53,471 nucleotides of DNA. It comes from Methylococcaceae bacterium. Its GTDB lineage: Bacteria > Pseudomonadota > Gammaproteobacteria > Methylococcales > Methylomonadaceae. The notes under the pieces were generated by a model. The model was given only the letters and a program-made list of their open reading frames with translations, was not told where the DNA came from and did no database searches. Position 1 is the first letter of the stretch; each line of letters begins with the position of its first letter. The stretch lies in NCBI GenBank assembly GCA_006844585.1, contig SPJM01000250.1, positions 1-53,471 of the forward strand, in the 5' to 3' direction. The translations under genes were made by a program, and so were the position numbers. Below are positions 45,226-53,471 of the stretch, in pieces.

Positions 45226-46503
45226 ATGAAACGCAGAACATTCTTAAAAGGCATTGCCGGAAGCGGATTAACGTTGGCGGCAAGCAAAATGGCGGGTATT
45301 CCCTTGATCAGTACTGCTAAAGCCGCTTCTCAACCGGTTTTGGTGGTTATTTTCCAACGCGGTGGTTGTGACGGGTTAAATACTATCGTGCCTTTTGCCG
45401 ATCCCGACTATCAATTGCTTAGGCCGACCATCGGCATAGCAGAACCCAGCGCCGTTGATCCTGAATCAGCATTAAACCTGGATGATTTTTTCGGCATGCA
45501 CCCTAGCATGACGGGGATGAAATCTATTTTTGATAACGGCGATATGGCGGTATTGCCCGCTGTTCATTATCCGAATGCTTCACGCTCGCATTTCACCGGT
45601 CAAGTGTTAATTGAAAGCGCCGATCCCACAACGCCGGTAGACAGTTCCAACGGCTGGTTAAATCGGCGGTTAGCGGATATTCTCCCCGGTCAGCAATTGC
45701 AGACGCCGTTACAAGCAGTGCATTTCGGCTCGACTTTGCCGCACGCCTTAATCGGCTCGGTGCCGGTGCAGAGCTTTTCCTTTATCAACTCATTTAATCT
45801 TGGCTTGAGCGGTGCGGAAGAAAATCAATTGATTAATGATGTCTTGCCTCTATATCAAGATATGCCAGCAAACGCTAATGCTTATCAACAATTAGTGCAT
45901 CAATACGGTCAATTATTGTTTAACAGCTTGGCCACCGTTGATGAAATTGACACATCAACTTATAATCCGACCAACGGCGCTGTCTATCCGGAAACCAGTT
46001 ATGGCCGCCGCTTAAGAGAAACGGCTCAATTGATTAAGGCGGATTTGGGTTTGGAAATGGTTACCATTGATTTGGGCGGTTGGGATACGCATAGTAACCA
46101 GGGCGGCGGCGAGAGCAGCGGGCGTCACGCCAAACGGTTGGCGGAGTTTTCAGATGGAATTAATGCCTTGTATACGGATTTGGGCGCGGAGATGGATAAT
46201 GTGGTGATCTTGACGATGACTGAGTTCGGTCGAACTGCGGAAGAAAACGGCAGTAACGGCACTGATCACGGCCATGCCGGCGTTTGGACGGTAACCGGGC
46301 CGCAAATCAATAGCGGTATTGTCGGCGCCTGGCCGGGGTTGGCGGCCGATGATTTGGTTAATGGGCGCTATCTGCAACACAGTGTGGATTATCGCGATAT
46401 TCTAGGCGATATACTCAATGTGCATTTCGGGCATAGTCTTGCCGACGTATCAAATTTATTGCCGGGGCATGGTTATAATGCTTTGGGCTTGTTTGCTTCC
46501 TGA
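45226..46503 (+). CDS. DUF1501 family protein with twin-arginine signal
   Basis: 425 residues from the ATG at 45226, which AGGAG precedes. The N-terminus MKRRTFLKGIAGSG is a Tat signal, so the protein should be folded before export. DUF1501 members belong to the alkaline-phosphatase/sulfatase-like superfamily: LGGWDTHSNQGG and LTMTEFGRTAEENG are visible, with histidines in the expected metal region. It starts 31 bases after the DUF1800 gene, the usual pairing. The reaction is unknown. Confidence 0.9.
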   Translation: MKRRTFLKGIAGSGLTLAASKMAGIPLISTAKAASQPVLVVIFQRGGCDGLNTIVPFADPDYQLLRPTIGIAEPSAVDPESALNLDDFFGMHPSMTGMKSIFDNGDMAVLPAVHYPNASRSHFTGQVLIESADPTTPVDSSNGWLNRRLADILPGQQLQTPLQAVHFGSTLPHALIGSVPVQSFSFINSFNLGLSGAEENQLINDVLPLYQDMPANANAYQQLVHQYGQLLFNSLATVDEIDTSTYNPTNGAVYPETSYGRRLRETAQLIKADLGLEMVTIDLGGWDTHSNQGGGESSGRHAKRLAEFSDGINALYTDLGAEMDNVVILTMTEFGRTAEENGSNGTDHGHAGVWTVTGPQINSGIVGAWPGLAADDLVNGRYLQHSVDYRDILGDILNVHFGHSLADVSNLLPGHGYNALGLFAS

Positions 46504-46515
46504 TGGGGCGTCGTG

Positions 46516-46535
46516 GGTCGGACTGAAGTCCGACC
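46516..46535. repeat. Short palindromic repeat (GGTCGGACT family)
   Basis: GGTCGGACT / GA / AGTCCGACC, identical in core to 8951-8978. A degenerate relative (GACGGA/TCCGTC, 46582-46599) follows 46 bases later. Both sit between the convergent DUF1501 and hypothetical genes. Confidence 0.8.
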
Positions 46536-46617
46536 TACCCCTAGGTTGTATTCGAACTGAACTTCAACTCCAGATTGGTGGGACGGACTTCACTCCGTCA
46601 TTGACGGCCAGGGAATT

Positions 46618-47865
46618 TTATTGAGTTTGATAAATTTCCAAAGCGTTAATCCTATCGTCAATCATTTTCAACATATTCTGATAGCGTTGGCTGTAAATGG
46701 AACCGTATAGCGTTTTGAACACATGGCTGTTCATGCGCTCCGGCATGTCCCTCACTTCCGGCATAAAGACCCGGTAATCCTTCGTCTCTTTTATGATTTC
46801 TTGTAGGCGGCGGGCGCTTTCCGGGCTGGCTGTGGCGATTTGCCCGAAACGTAAGCCGGCGCGGTCTCCCGCCAAATCGATGAAACTGAATCCGCTGCCT
46901 CTTTTGGCGTCAAATAACTCTTTCTCCTGACCGATCATATCCGCCAATAATGTCGCCCCTGCAGCGGCCAATGCCGCAGAAGTGACAAAATGTTTAGCCA
47001 TATCTTTGCGACGGTATAGATAAACCGGATAATAGTGTGAATTATCAAAGTTGATCGCTAGATAATGCTGCAGTTCCCGTTGATTGACATAACTGCTTAA
47101 GGCGATAATCAAGGCTCGGTTTTCTGCAATCGCATTATTGGCGTCTGATCGCTCATAGGCGTGAGTAAACAATACCTGCATGATTTTCGACAGAGATAAT
47201 AACCATTTAGGATCATGTTGGCGGGCGATTTTATTGATTTCCTGTTGATAGAAAACCATTGATTGATATTGGGGGTTATTTTCCAATTGCGGAGTTTTGG
47301 CGGCTTCTTCAAAATCGGAAAAATAACTAATGCTCAGTTTGTCAGGTTGGATACTGATGCCGCTGATATGATGCGCGGCCAAAATATAATATTGTTTCAG
47401 CGGAGTGTTATTGATGACTCCTTCAATAATTAAACCGGCAAATTCATCAGCTATGGTGAGTCGTCCGATTTTCAATGCTTTGATTATGGGTAGCGCATCG
47501 TTCTTACTGAGGTCAAAGGAAAGATTCAAATATTTACCGAACGGATTTTCAGGCAAAGCCAGAGTAATGTCGAAATTTAATGCATCTTTGCTGAGGGTGA
47601 CTTTGGAGGAGCTTTTTAGCAATAAATTCAATAAATAGTTAATCGCGACATTTAAATCCGCTTCATTGTGATGAATGGTTTGAATCGGCGAATGGGGGTT
47701 AATCGAGGGATGTAAAATTTGTTTTGCGCGATTGATGTCTTGATCATTTAAAGCGACTCGGTCAGGGTTTTGCGGGAAATTATCAGTGGCTAAAAAAATA
47801 ATAACCGCCAAAAAAACAGGCGGCGCCGCTATATAGAAAAAAAATAATCTAAGCGGCGCCAGCAT
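46618..47865 (-). CDS. Conserved hypothetical membrane-anchored protein
   Basis: 415 residues with one N-terminal membrane segment (about 7-26), a mixed extracytoplasmic region, and a second weak hydrophobic stretch (about 293-310, FVTSAALAAAGATLLADMIG). Its ATG directly follows the ppx/gppA stop (TAG-ATG), so it is translationally coupled to that gene. The function is not known to me. The C-terminal part has a GFSFIDLAGDRAGLRFG segment that looks like an active or binding loop. Confidence 0.7.
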   Translation of the reverse strand: MLAPLRLFFFYIAAPPVFLAVIIFLATDNFPQNPDRVALNDQDINRAKQILHPSINPHSPIQTIHHNEADLNVAINYLLNLLLKSSSKVTLSKDALNFDITLALPENPFGKYLNLSFDLSKNDALPIIKALKIGRLTIADEFAGLIIEGVINNTPLKQYYILAAHHISGISIQPDKLSISYFSDFEEAAKTPQLENNPQYQSMVFYQQEINKIARQHDPKWLLSLSKIMQVLFTHAYERSDANNAIAENRALIIALSSYVNQRELQHYLAINFDNSHYYPVYLYRRKDMAKHFVTSAALAAAGATLLADMIGQEKELFDAKRGSGFSFIDLAGDRAGLRFGQIATASPESARRLQEIIKETKDYRVFMPEVRDMPERMNSHVFKTLYGSIYSQRYQNMLKMIDDRINALEIYQTQ

Positions 47866-49374
47866 CTATTTGAATTCCAGTAAATAACGGGAGGAACGTA
47901 GGTATTTTGTTTCCGATTGTAAATCGGCATGGGTCAGCGGCGCTTGCGCCAGCCATTGTGCCGGAAACTCCAGATCAATCTGTTTTTTAGCGCAACGGAT
48001 TGTAAAATCCGGCCTTTGACTGTGGCGGTTGCGATGCAGCAAAACCGCGATGCGTAAAATAATGGTTAAAAACGGCGCTTGATGTTGCCAGGGCGCAGGC
48101 AGATTTTTAAAACGCGATAGGGAAAGCTTTTTGCGGTGACTGCGGATAATGCTGGCTAAAATGTTTTGATCTTTCCGTGAAAAACCGGCCAAATCGGCAT
48201 TTTCAATGATATATGCGCTGTGTTTATGATAACCGCTGTGGGCGATGCTAAGGCCGATTTCATGCAGTTCCGCCGCCCAATGTAGGAATTGCCTGCTTTC
48301 CGGGTTATCGGCGATATAAGGATGATCTTCCAGTTGTTGTAAAATAAAGTCGATGGTGTCTTTCAGTTTATCCGCATGCAGAGCATTGCTGCGATAATGT
48401 TCGGCAATGGTTTTACTGGTTTCTGAGCGTAAATCGTGATTGTAGATGCGGCCTAATAAATCGTGAATTAAACCTTCCCGGACAGCGCCGTCGGAAACGG
48501 TCATTTGTTCAATGCCCAGATCTTTGAAAGTGGCGTAAATAATGGCTACGCCGCCTGCAAAAACTGGGAGCCGCTCTTCGCTGAGTTCCGGTAAATCCAA
48601 TTGTTTAACATTATCATGCTGTAACATGTAGTCGACTAATTTTTCCAGCCCGTCGCGAGTTATGCCGTTATTGCTCCAGCCCGAGGCATGCAGCACATTG
48701 CGAATGGATTTCAAACTGCCGGAAGCGCCGATGGCCTCATCCCAGTTTTGTTGATTGAATTGTTGGGTAAACGGCTCCAGACGTTGCCCAGCCGTTAATA
48801 CAGATTTTTTAAAGGCTTTTTTGGACAAATTTCCATCTTTAAAAAACTGGTTGCTGAAGGTGACGCAGCCCATTCTCAAACTTTCTTTACTGAGCGGCGT
48901 ATCTTCCATGCCGATGATATATTCAGTGCTGCCGCCGCCGATATCCATTACAAATCGTTTGTTGGCGTTACTGCCCAAGCTGTTGGCGACGCCTTGATAA
49001 ATTAACCGAGCCTCTTCTATCCCGGAAATAATATCAATAGGGTGACCTAAAGCTAATTCCGCTTTGGCGATAAAAATATCAGCGTTTTTGGCGGTTCTCA
49101 AGGTATTGGTGCCGACAATGCGAACGCTGTTGGGGGGGAAATTACGGATGCGTTGCCCGAATTTCTCCAGACAGGCCAGCGCGCGTAACTGAGTCATTTC
49201 ATCCAGATTTTTATCTTCATCCAGACCGGCGGCCAAACGCACCATCTCTTTTATTTTATCCAGCGTTTGCAGCTTACCGTCATTAAGGCTGCAAATAATC
49301 ATGTGAAAACTGTTGGAGCCAAGGTCAATGGCGGCAACGCTGCTGGGGACTTTTTGTTGTTGTGGCAAGATCAT
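47866..49374 (-). CDS. ppx: Exopolyphosphatase/pppGpp phosphohydrolase (Ppx/GppA family)
   Basis: 502 residues from the ATG at 49374 (a TTG at 49389 is also in frame). The ASKHA phosphatase core is clear: AIDLGSNSFHMII, the catalytic Glu region SGIEEARLIYQGV, and VMDIGGGSTEYIIG. The C-terminal HD-like helical domain (LHEIGLSIAHSGYHKHSAY) makes it full-length. It may degrade polyphosphate, pppGpp or both. The two activities cannot be separated from sequence alone. Confidence 0.92.
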   Translation of the reverse strand: MILPQQQKVPSSVAAIDLGSNSFHMIICSLNDGKLQTLDKIKEMVRLAAGLDEDKNLDEMTQLRALACLEKFGQRIRNFPPNSVRIVGTNTLRTAKNADIFIAKAELALGHPIDIISGIEEARLIYQGVANSLGSNANKRFVMDIGGGSTEYIIGMEDTPLSKESLRMGCVTFSNQFFKDGNLSKKAFKKSVLTAGQRLEPFTQQFNQQNWDEAIGASGSLKSIRNVLHASGWSNNGITRDGLEKLVDYMLQHDNVKQLDLPELSEERLPVFAGGVAIIYATFKDLGIEQMTVSDGAVREGLIHDLLGRIYNHDLRSETSKTIAEHYRSNALHADKLKDTIDFILQQLEDHPYIADNPESRQFLHWAAELHEIGLSIAHSGYHKHSAYIIENADLAGFSRKDQNILASIIRSHRKKLSLSRFKNLPAPWQHQAPFLTIILRIAVLLHRNRHSQRPDFTIRCAKKQIDLEFPAQWLAQAPLTHADLQSETKYLRSSRYLLEFK

Positions 49375-49506
49375 GTTGGTTTTAAGCAATAAGTGTAGCG
49401 GATTTCTGATAGAATCGTGCTTTTTTCTGGTTTATCAGCTTGCGGGGCGGAACAATTGTTCGCGCGGCATCAGCTGAAACATAATGTTGTTTGAATTATT
49501 TATGAT

Positions 49507-50412
49507 ATGCAAGCATTATCAATCAAAAATTTAAAAAAAACTTATCGAAACGGGTTTGTTGCGCTCAAGGGATTAGACTTAAATGTGGAAAGCGGTGATT
49601 TTTTCGCATTATTAGGGCCAAACGGCGCAGGCAAATCCACCGCCATTGGCATTATCAGCTCCCTGGTCACCAAAACCAGCGGTTCGGTGAGCATATTCGG
49701 TCATGATCTGGATAAGCAACGCACTCAGGCCAAAATGAATATCGGCCTGGTGCCGCAGGAAATAAACTTCAACCAATTTGAAACCGTCCGCAATATTGTT
49801 ATCAATCAAGCCGGATATTACGGGATTCCTCGCAAAGAAGCTAAACGCAGAGCGGATCATTGTATAAAGCAAATGGATCTATGGGATAAGCGCGACTCGG
49901 TATCGCGTCGTTTATCCGGCGGCATGAAAAGAAGAGTGATGATCGCCCGGGCAATGGTGCATTCTCCCAAACTGTTAATTTTGGATGAGCCGACCGCCGG
50001 GGTGGATATTGAAATCCGCCGGGCGATGTGGGAAATGATGGAAATGGCCAATCAACAAGGCACCACGATTATTTTAACCACCCACTATTTGGAAGAGGCG
50101 GAAAGTCTGTGTCGTAATATCGCCATTATCAATCAAGGCGAAATAGTTGAAAACTCTGATATGCAGAGTTTATTGGCGAAAATTAATATGCAATATTTTA
50201 TGCTGAATTTATCCGAACCGGTGAAACAAGCGCCGCAAGTCCACGGTTATCAAATGGAAATGTTGGAGCCGAGTGTGTTAAATGTCGGCGTACCTAAGGA
50301 AAAAGGCTTGAATCCATTATTTCACCAATTATCCGAACAGGGCATTAAAGTCCACAGTTTAAAAAATAAATCCAATCGGCTGGAACAACTTTTTCTGGAT
50401 ATCGTTCAATGA
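49507..50412 (+). CDS. ABC-2 transporter ATP-binding protein (YadG-like)
   Basis: 301 residues with Walker A (GPNGAGKST), signature LSGGMKRRVMIARAM and Walker B (LLILDEPTAGVD). The C-terminal about 80-residue extension is usual in this family. It overlaps the permease gene by four bases. It is similar in layout to E. coli YadG/YadH, whose substrate is not firmly known. Confidence 0.9.
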   Translation: MQALSIKNLKKTYRNGFVALKGLDLNVESGDFFALLGPNGAGKSTAIGIISSLVTKTSGSVSIFGHDLDKQRTQAKMNIGLVPQEINFNQFETVRNIVINQAGYYGIPRKEAKRRADHCIKQMDLWDKRDSVSRRLSGGMKRRVMIARAMVHSPKLLILDEPTAGVDIEIRRAMWEMMEMANQQGTTIILTTHYLEEAESLCRNIAIINQGEIVENSDMQSLLAKINMQYFMLNLSEPVKQAPQVHGYQMEMLEPSVLNVGVPKEKGLNPLFHQLSEQGIKVHSLKNKSNRLEQLFLDIVQ

Positions 50413-51173
50413 ATTTTTTCATTCCTTTTTGGACTATTCTCACTAAAGAAATCCGTCGGTTTACCCGAATTTGGCCGCAAACCTTGTTGCCGCCTGCTAT
50501 TACCACATCGCTGTATTTTTTGATATTCGGCAAATTGATCGGCGATCGGATCGGACTCATTAACGGCGTCAGCTATATGGACTATATCGTACCCGGCGTC
50601 ATCTTAATGTCGGTGATCAGCCATTCCTACGCCAATGTGGTTTCTTCCTTTTACTCGACTAAATTTCAGCGCCATATCGAAGAATTATTAGTCGCGCCGG
50701 TGCCCAATTTTGTGATACTGAGCGGTTACGTCGGCGGCGGTGTGGCCAGAGGGGTGTTGGTGGGAACCGTGGTGGCCTTGATTTCCACTTTGTTTGCCAA
50801 AATACAAGTGCAAAACTGGATGGTGGCGATGTCAGTGTTTTTTTTGACCGCTATCTTGTTTGCCTTGGCGGGCTTTATTAATGCGGTGTTCGCCGACAGT
50901 TTCGATGATATTTCCATTATCCCGAATTTTATTTTGACCCCGTTAAGTTATTTAGGCGGGGTGTTTTATTCAGTATCCATGTTGCCGGACATATGGCAGA
51001 CTATCTCATTAGGGAATCCGATACTCTATATGATTAACGCTTTTCGTTTCGGCTTGATCGGGGTCAGCGATATTGATGTGATTATGGCCTTTTCGATTAC
51101 CGGCGGCTTTATTGTTTTCCTCACTTTGTTGAGCTTGTTACTGCTATACAAAGGCGTTGGCATTAAAAATTAG
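50409..51173 (+). CDS. ABC-2 transporter permease (YadH-like)
   Basis: 254 residues, six membrane segments, ABC-2 permease pattern with SFYSTKFQRHIEELLVAPVP and the GGVFYSVSMLPDIWQ loop. Its start codon overlaps the ATPase stop. Together the two genes encode a complete exporter. The cargo is unknown. Confidence 0.9.
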   Translation: MNFFIPFWTILTKEIRRFTRIWPQTLLPPAITTSLYFLIFGKLIGDRIGLINGVSYMDYIVPGVILMSVISHSYANVVSSFYSTKFQRHIEELLVAPVPNFVILSGYVGGGVARGVLVGTVVALISTLFAKIQVQNWMVAMSVFFLTAILFALAGFINAVFADSFDDISIIPNFILTPLSYLGGVFYSVSMLPDIWQTISLGNPILYMINAFRFGLIGVSDIDVIMAFSITGGFIVFLTLLSLLLLYKGVGIKN

Positions 51174-51205
51174 ATGTGTAACTAAGGAAGAACGTTCACG
51201 AATTT

Positions 51206-51254
51206 ATTTCATTCCCGTTCCTAACGCTTTTTTCCAAACTCAAGTTTGGGAAAA
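51206..51254. repeat. Decayed repeat: MITE-like end plus hairpin
   Basis: 51206-51224 matches the right end of the 38416-38617 element and its flank at 17 of 19 positions. A hairpin (CCAAACT/AGTTTGG, 51234-51249) follows. It lies in the 51174-51329 gap and looks like a solo remnant. Confidence 0.4.
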
Positions 51255-51329
51255 TTGAAAGGAATCTCCAGCTTTCGGATTGGAGTTCTCAGTTTAGGAA
51301 ATAGCAAAACATGACGACGAAGTATCAAT

Positions 51330-51785
51330 ATGAAAAAATTGTTAATAACTGCCTTATTGTTAGGAGCTATGATGGAAATACAAGCTGAAGAAGTCGGCTG
51401 TATAACCACTTCATGGAAATTAATCGGCGCTAACCACAAAGTCTGTGTGCAGGCATTTGACGACCCGAAAGTCTCCGGCGTCAGTTGTCATATCAGCCAG
51501 GCCAAAAAAGGCGGCATCAAAGGGGCTTTTGGGTTGGCGGAAGACCCTTCCCAATTTTCTATCGCCTGTCGGCAAGTCGGCCCGATAGTGATTAAAAAAG
51601 AGTTACCCGAACAAGAAACCGCCTTCAGCAGCGATACCTCCTTATTCTTCAAAGAAACCCGAGTCACCCGATTATTTGATGGGAACCGCAATACCCTGAT
51701 TTATGTGGCGATCAGTCGAAAAATAATCGACGGGGCGCCGAAGAATAGCATTTCCACCGTTCCAATTATGCCCTGGTCAAAATAA
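51330..51785 (+). CDS. creA: CreA family protein
   Basis: 151 residues with a signal peptide (cleavage near IQA, about residue 19). The conserved CreA phrases are ANHKVCVQAFDDPKVSGVSC and GLAEDPSQFSIACRQVG. A periplasmic or secreted location is expected. No function is established for the family. It stands as a single gene between repeat remnants. Confidence 0.93.
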   Translation: MKKLLITALLLGAMMEIQAEEVGCITTSWKLIGANHKVCVQAFDDPKVSGVSCHISQAKKGGIKGAFGLAEDPSQFSIACRQVGPIVIKKELPEQETAFSSDTSLFFKETRVTRLFDGNRNTLIYVAISRKIIDGAPKNSISTVPIMPWSK

Positions 51786-51800
51786 AAAATGCACCCCATG

Positions 51801-51823
51801 TAGGTCAGACTTCAGTCTGACTA
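51801..51823. repeat. Short palindromic repeat, variant
   Basis: GTCAGACT / TC / AGTCTGAC with TAG/CTA flanks. It is a variant of the GGTCGGACT-family palindromes at 8951 and 46516. Confidence 0.7.
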
Positions 51824-51878
51824 AGACCGGTATTTGTTCTTCACAGTACGTCTTAGCCAAAAATTTAAGGAAATAACA

Positions 51879-52817
51879 ATGATAAAAAACAAAACTTTAG
51901 GTTTAACGCTAATGTTTGTAGCGCTTTTCAGTCTATCGAACCTGGTTCAGGCGCTTCCTGCCGGACATAACCAGCTACGCTTGCAAACCGGGACGCCGAA
52001 AAGAACGGGTGAAACCGCTTTTTCTTATATGGTCACCTGGCGAAAAGGGGAGGCTAATCTGCGTAGAGCCAATGGTCTGACCTTTATCAATGGAGTGGGT
52101 ACTCAAAACCCCACTTCGGCAACTGAAGTCGCTCGAAAAATCACCAACTCCTTAAACGCCGGCGTTGCCATTGAATCGCCGCATGATCGTGGCGCGGCTG
52201 CTAAATATAATAAAGATAGATCGGAAGTATTGGTCACAAACAAAGAAGGCTTTGATTTATCACAAATCACGGTCAGAGATTATACCAATCAGCCATTACA
52301 TTTTGATCTTCCGGGCGGGGACAGCTTTCAGGATAAATCCATCGCTGTTGCTATAGATTTTGTTTATTCGGCGGCGGTGGAATATGTTGACGGATTTTCA
52401 TCCGGCGTTGATAAAAAAGCGGCTGGAGGCCATGTGACCGTCAAATTAGGCAATGATTCACCCATCGAAATTCAGACCGCCGGAAAGACCACCCAACAAA
52501 TAGAAAAAGAATTAGCGCAAGTGTTGGGCGCTGGGGCACGCTTTTCTGCAACGCCGCTTTACCCAAATTTTGTAGAGCTGAGATCGAAAAACTATAAAAC
52601 TTTCGATGGCGGAGAAATGCAACTGCTCGCCTCAAACTACAACTCTATTACTATAGACGTAAACGATTCCGGTTTGGGCGTACTGACTAAATTCAATTTC
52701 CCCGATGTCAATAAACCGACCGAAATCGCTGAAAATATTAATTATATAATTGCTTTGATCATTGCTGGAATTGGCTTGGCTTTTTTTGTGGTGACGCGCA
52801 ACGCCAAGTCTGCATAG
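51879..52817 (+). CDS. Exported protein with C-terminal membrane anchor
   Basis: 312 residues from the ATG at 51879, with AAGGA upstream (the frame is open earlier without a ribosome-binding site). A signal peptide (about 1-26, cleavage near VQA) is followed by a beta-rich domain (30-280) and one membrane segment (about 287-304) with a short basic tail (TRNAKSA). The topology is that of a periplasmic protein anchored at its C-terminus. No LPxTG, PEP-CTERM or other sorting motif was recognised. Family unknown. Confidence 0.62.
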   Translation: MIKNKTLGLTLMFVALFSLSNLVQALPAGHNQLRLQTGTPKRTGETAFSYMVTWRKGEANLRRANGLTFINGVGTQNPTSATEVARKITNSLNAGVAIESPHDRGAAAKYNKDRSEVLVTNKEGFDLSQITVRDYTNQPLHFDLPGGDSFQDKSIAVAIDFVYSAAVEYVDGFSSGVDKKAAGGHVTVKLGNDSPIEIQTAGKTTQQIEKELAQVLGAGARFSATPLYPNFVELRSKNYKTFDGGEMQLLASNYNSITIDVNDSGLGVLTKFNFPDVNKPTEIAENINYIIALIIAGIGLAFFVVTRNAKSA

Positions 52818-52932
52818 AGAAGCGCAACGTTCAGCCAAAAATGATTAATGATGCGCCTGTCATGATTGGGTGAGATTTTTGATGTGTGCAGCCGGGCGAG
52901 GCCGAATGCTTACTTTGTGATAATATTGACTC

Positions 52933-53471
52933 ATGAATCAACCCCACGACCAAGCCTATAAACTGCTGTTTTCCGAACCGGAATTGATTGTTGATTTATT
53001 ACAAGGATTTGTTGAAGAAGACTGGGTGAAAGCGCTAGACTTCAAGACCTTGGAAAAAGTCTCCGGCAGTTTTATCAGCGACGACCTGCGCAGTCGGGAA
53101 GATGACGTGATCTGGCGAGTCAAATATCAACAAGAATGGATATATGTTTATTTGCTGATTGAATTTCAATCCAGTATTGACCGCTATATGGCGGTCAGAT
53201 TGATGACCTACATCGGCTTACTGTATCAGGATTTGATTAAAAGCAAACAACTCACCGCTAAAAAACAATTGCCGCCTGTGTTTCCCGTGGTTCTGTACAA
53301 CGGCGACCAGCGCTGGACAGCCGCCACCGAACTCAAAGACCTTATCGTCCATGCCCCGGGCGGTTTGGAACAATACCTGCCATCATTAAAATATTTGCTA
53401 CTGGATGAAGGCGCCTACGATACAAAAACGCTAGCGCCGTTAAAAAACTTGGTAGCGGCAATATTTCGGTT
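52933..53471 (+). CDS. Rpn-family recombination-promoting nuclease/putative transposase, cut by window end
   Basis: 179 codons are visible and the frame remains open at 53471, so the gene is partial here. The opening HDQAYKLLFSEPELIVDLL and the core EDDVIW... YLLIEFQSSID fit the PD-(D/E)xK nuclease of the Rpn/transposase_31 family. The first bases are nearly identical to the relic at 7370. These genes occur in multiple copies per genome and move or recombine. The C-terminal part lies outside the window. Confidence 0.85.
   Translation, partial: MNQPHDQAYKLLFSEPELIVDLLQGFVEEDWVKALDFKTLEKVSGSFISDDLRSREDDVIWRVKYQQEWIYVYLLIEFQSSIDRYMAVRLMTYIGLLYQDLIKSKQLTAKKQLPPVFPVVLYNGDQRWTAATELKDLIVHAPGGLEQYLPSLKYLLLDEGAYDTKTLAPLKNLVAAIFR

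Overview
The window looks like chromosome of a methanotrophic gammaproteobacterium of the order Methylococcales, with moderate GC. This is an inference from content. The main pointers are a three-gene ABC transporter of the kind found beside PQQ-dependent alcohol/methanol dehydrogenases, a complete System I cytochrome c maturation operon, a MauG/CcpA-type dihaem peroxidase, and gammaproteobacterial proteins throughout (GlnS, LpoB, YcfL, CcmA-I). No phage, intact insertion sequence or CRISPR array was seen.

Layout. 0.2-7.3 kb: ccmABCDEFGHI, tightly overlapping, followed by a small lipoprotein. 7.4-12.2 kb: a relic of an Rpn-type nuclease gene, a membrane-anchored TAXI solute-binding protein, glnS, a MOSC protein and a PilZ protein. 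12.4-15.6 kb: the PQQ-associated ABC transporter and a MIF-like tautomerase. 15.7-19.3 kb (minus strand): leuC-leuD followed by a synthase whose specificity residues match (R)-citramalate synthase, so the operon probably runs the pyruvate route to 2-oxobutyrate and isoleucine. 19.7-26.3 kb: a run of exported proteins (CsgG/FlgT-like, a duplicated CsgG/FlgT-like lipoprotein, a COG3014-type protein, YcfL, LpoB, and an exported caspase with a PEGA domain) that looks like one envelope-associated system.

26.4-30.9 kb: a small HTH regulator, a divergent histone H1-like Lys-rich protein, a CYTH/CHAD protein, a ParA-family ATPase, a duplicated-domain lipoprotein and a SixA-like phosphatase. Two sequences matching the PhoB-box pattern flank the CHAD-parA pair. 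I propose a phosphate-regulated polyphosphate-granule positioning locus, and I consider this the most interesting candidate in the window. 30.9-35.5 kb: DUF6164, a fatty acid hydroxylase family protein, a spermidine-synthase-like methyltransferase, a YgiQ radical SAM protein and tRNA-Thr(TGT). 35.5-37.0 kb: an accessory islet of small minus-strand ORFs just behind the tRNA.

37.1-46.5 kb: a response regulator, a 202-bp MITE-like element, a dihaem peroxidase, a coiled-coil lipoprotein, a very large secreted protein (ten ~86-residue repeats, two Ig-like domains and DUF1800) and its DUF1501 partner. 46.6-53.5 kb: a membrane protein coupled to a Ppx/GppA phosphatase, a YadGH-like ABC exporter, CreA, an unknown exported protein with a C-terminal membrane anchor, and an Rpn-family gene cut by the window end. 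Short palindromes of a shared family (core GGTCGGACTGAAGTCCGACC) lie in several intergenic gaps. Positions 1-180 hold no gene that I can support.
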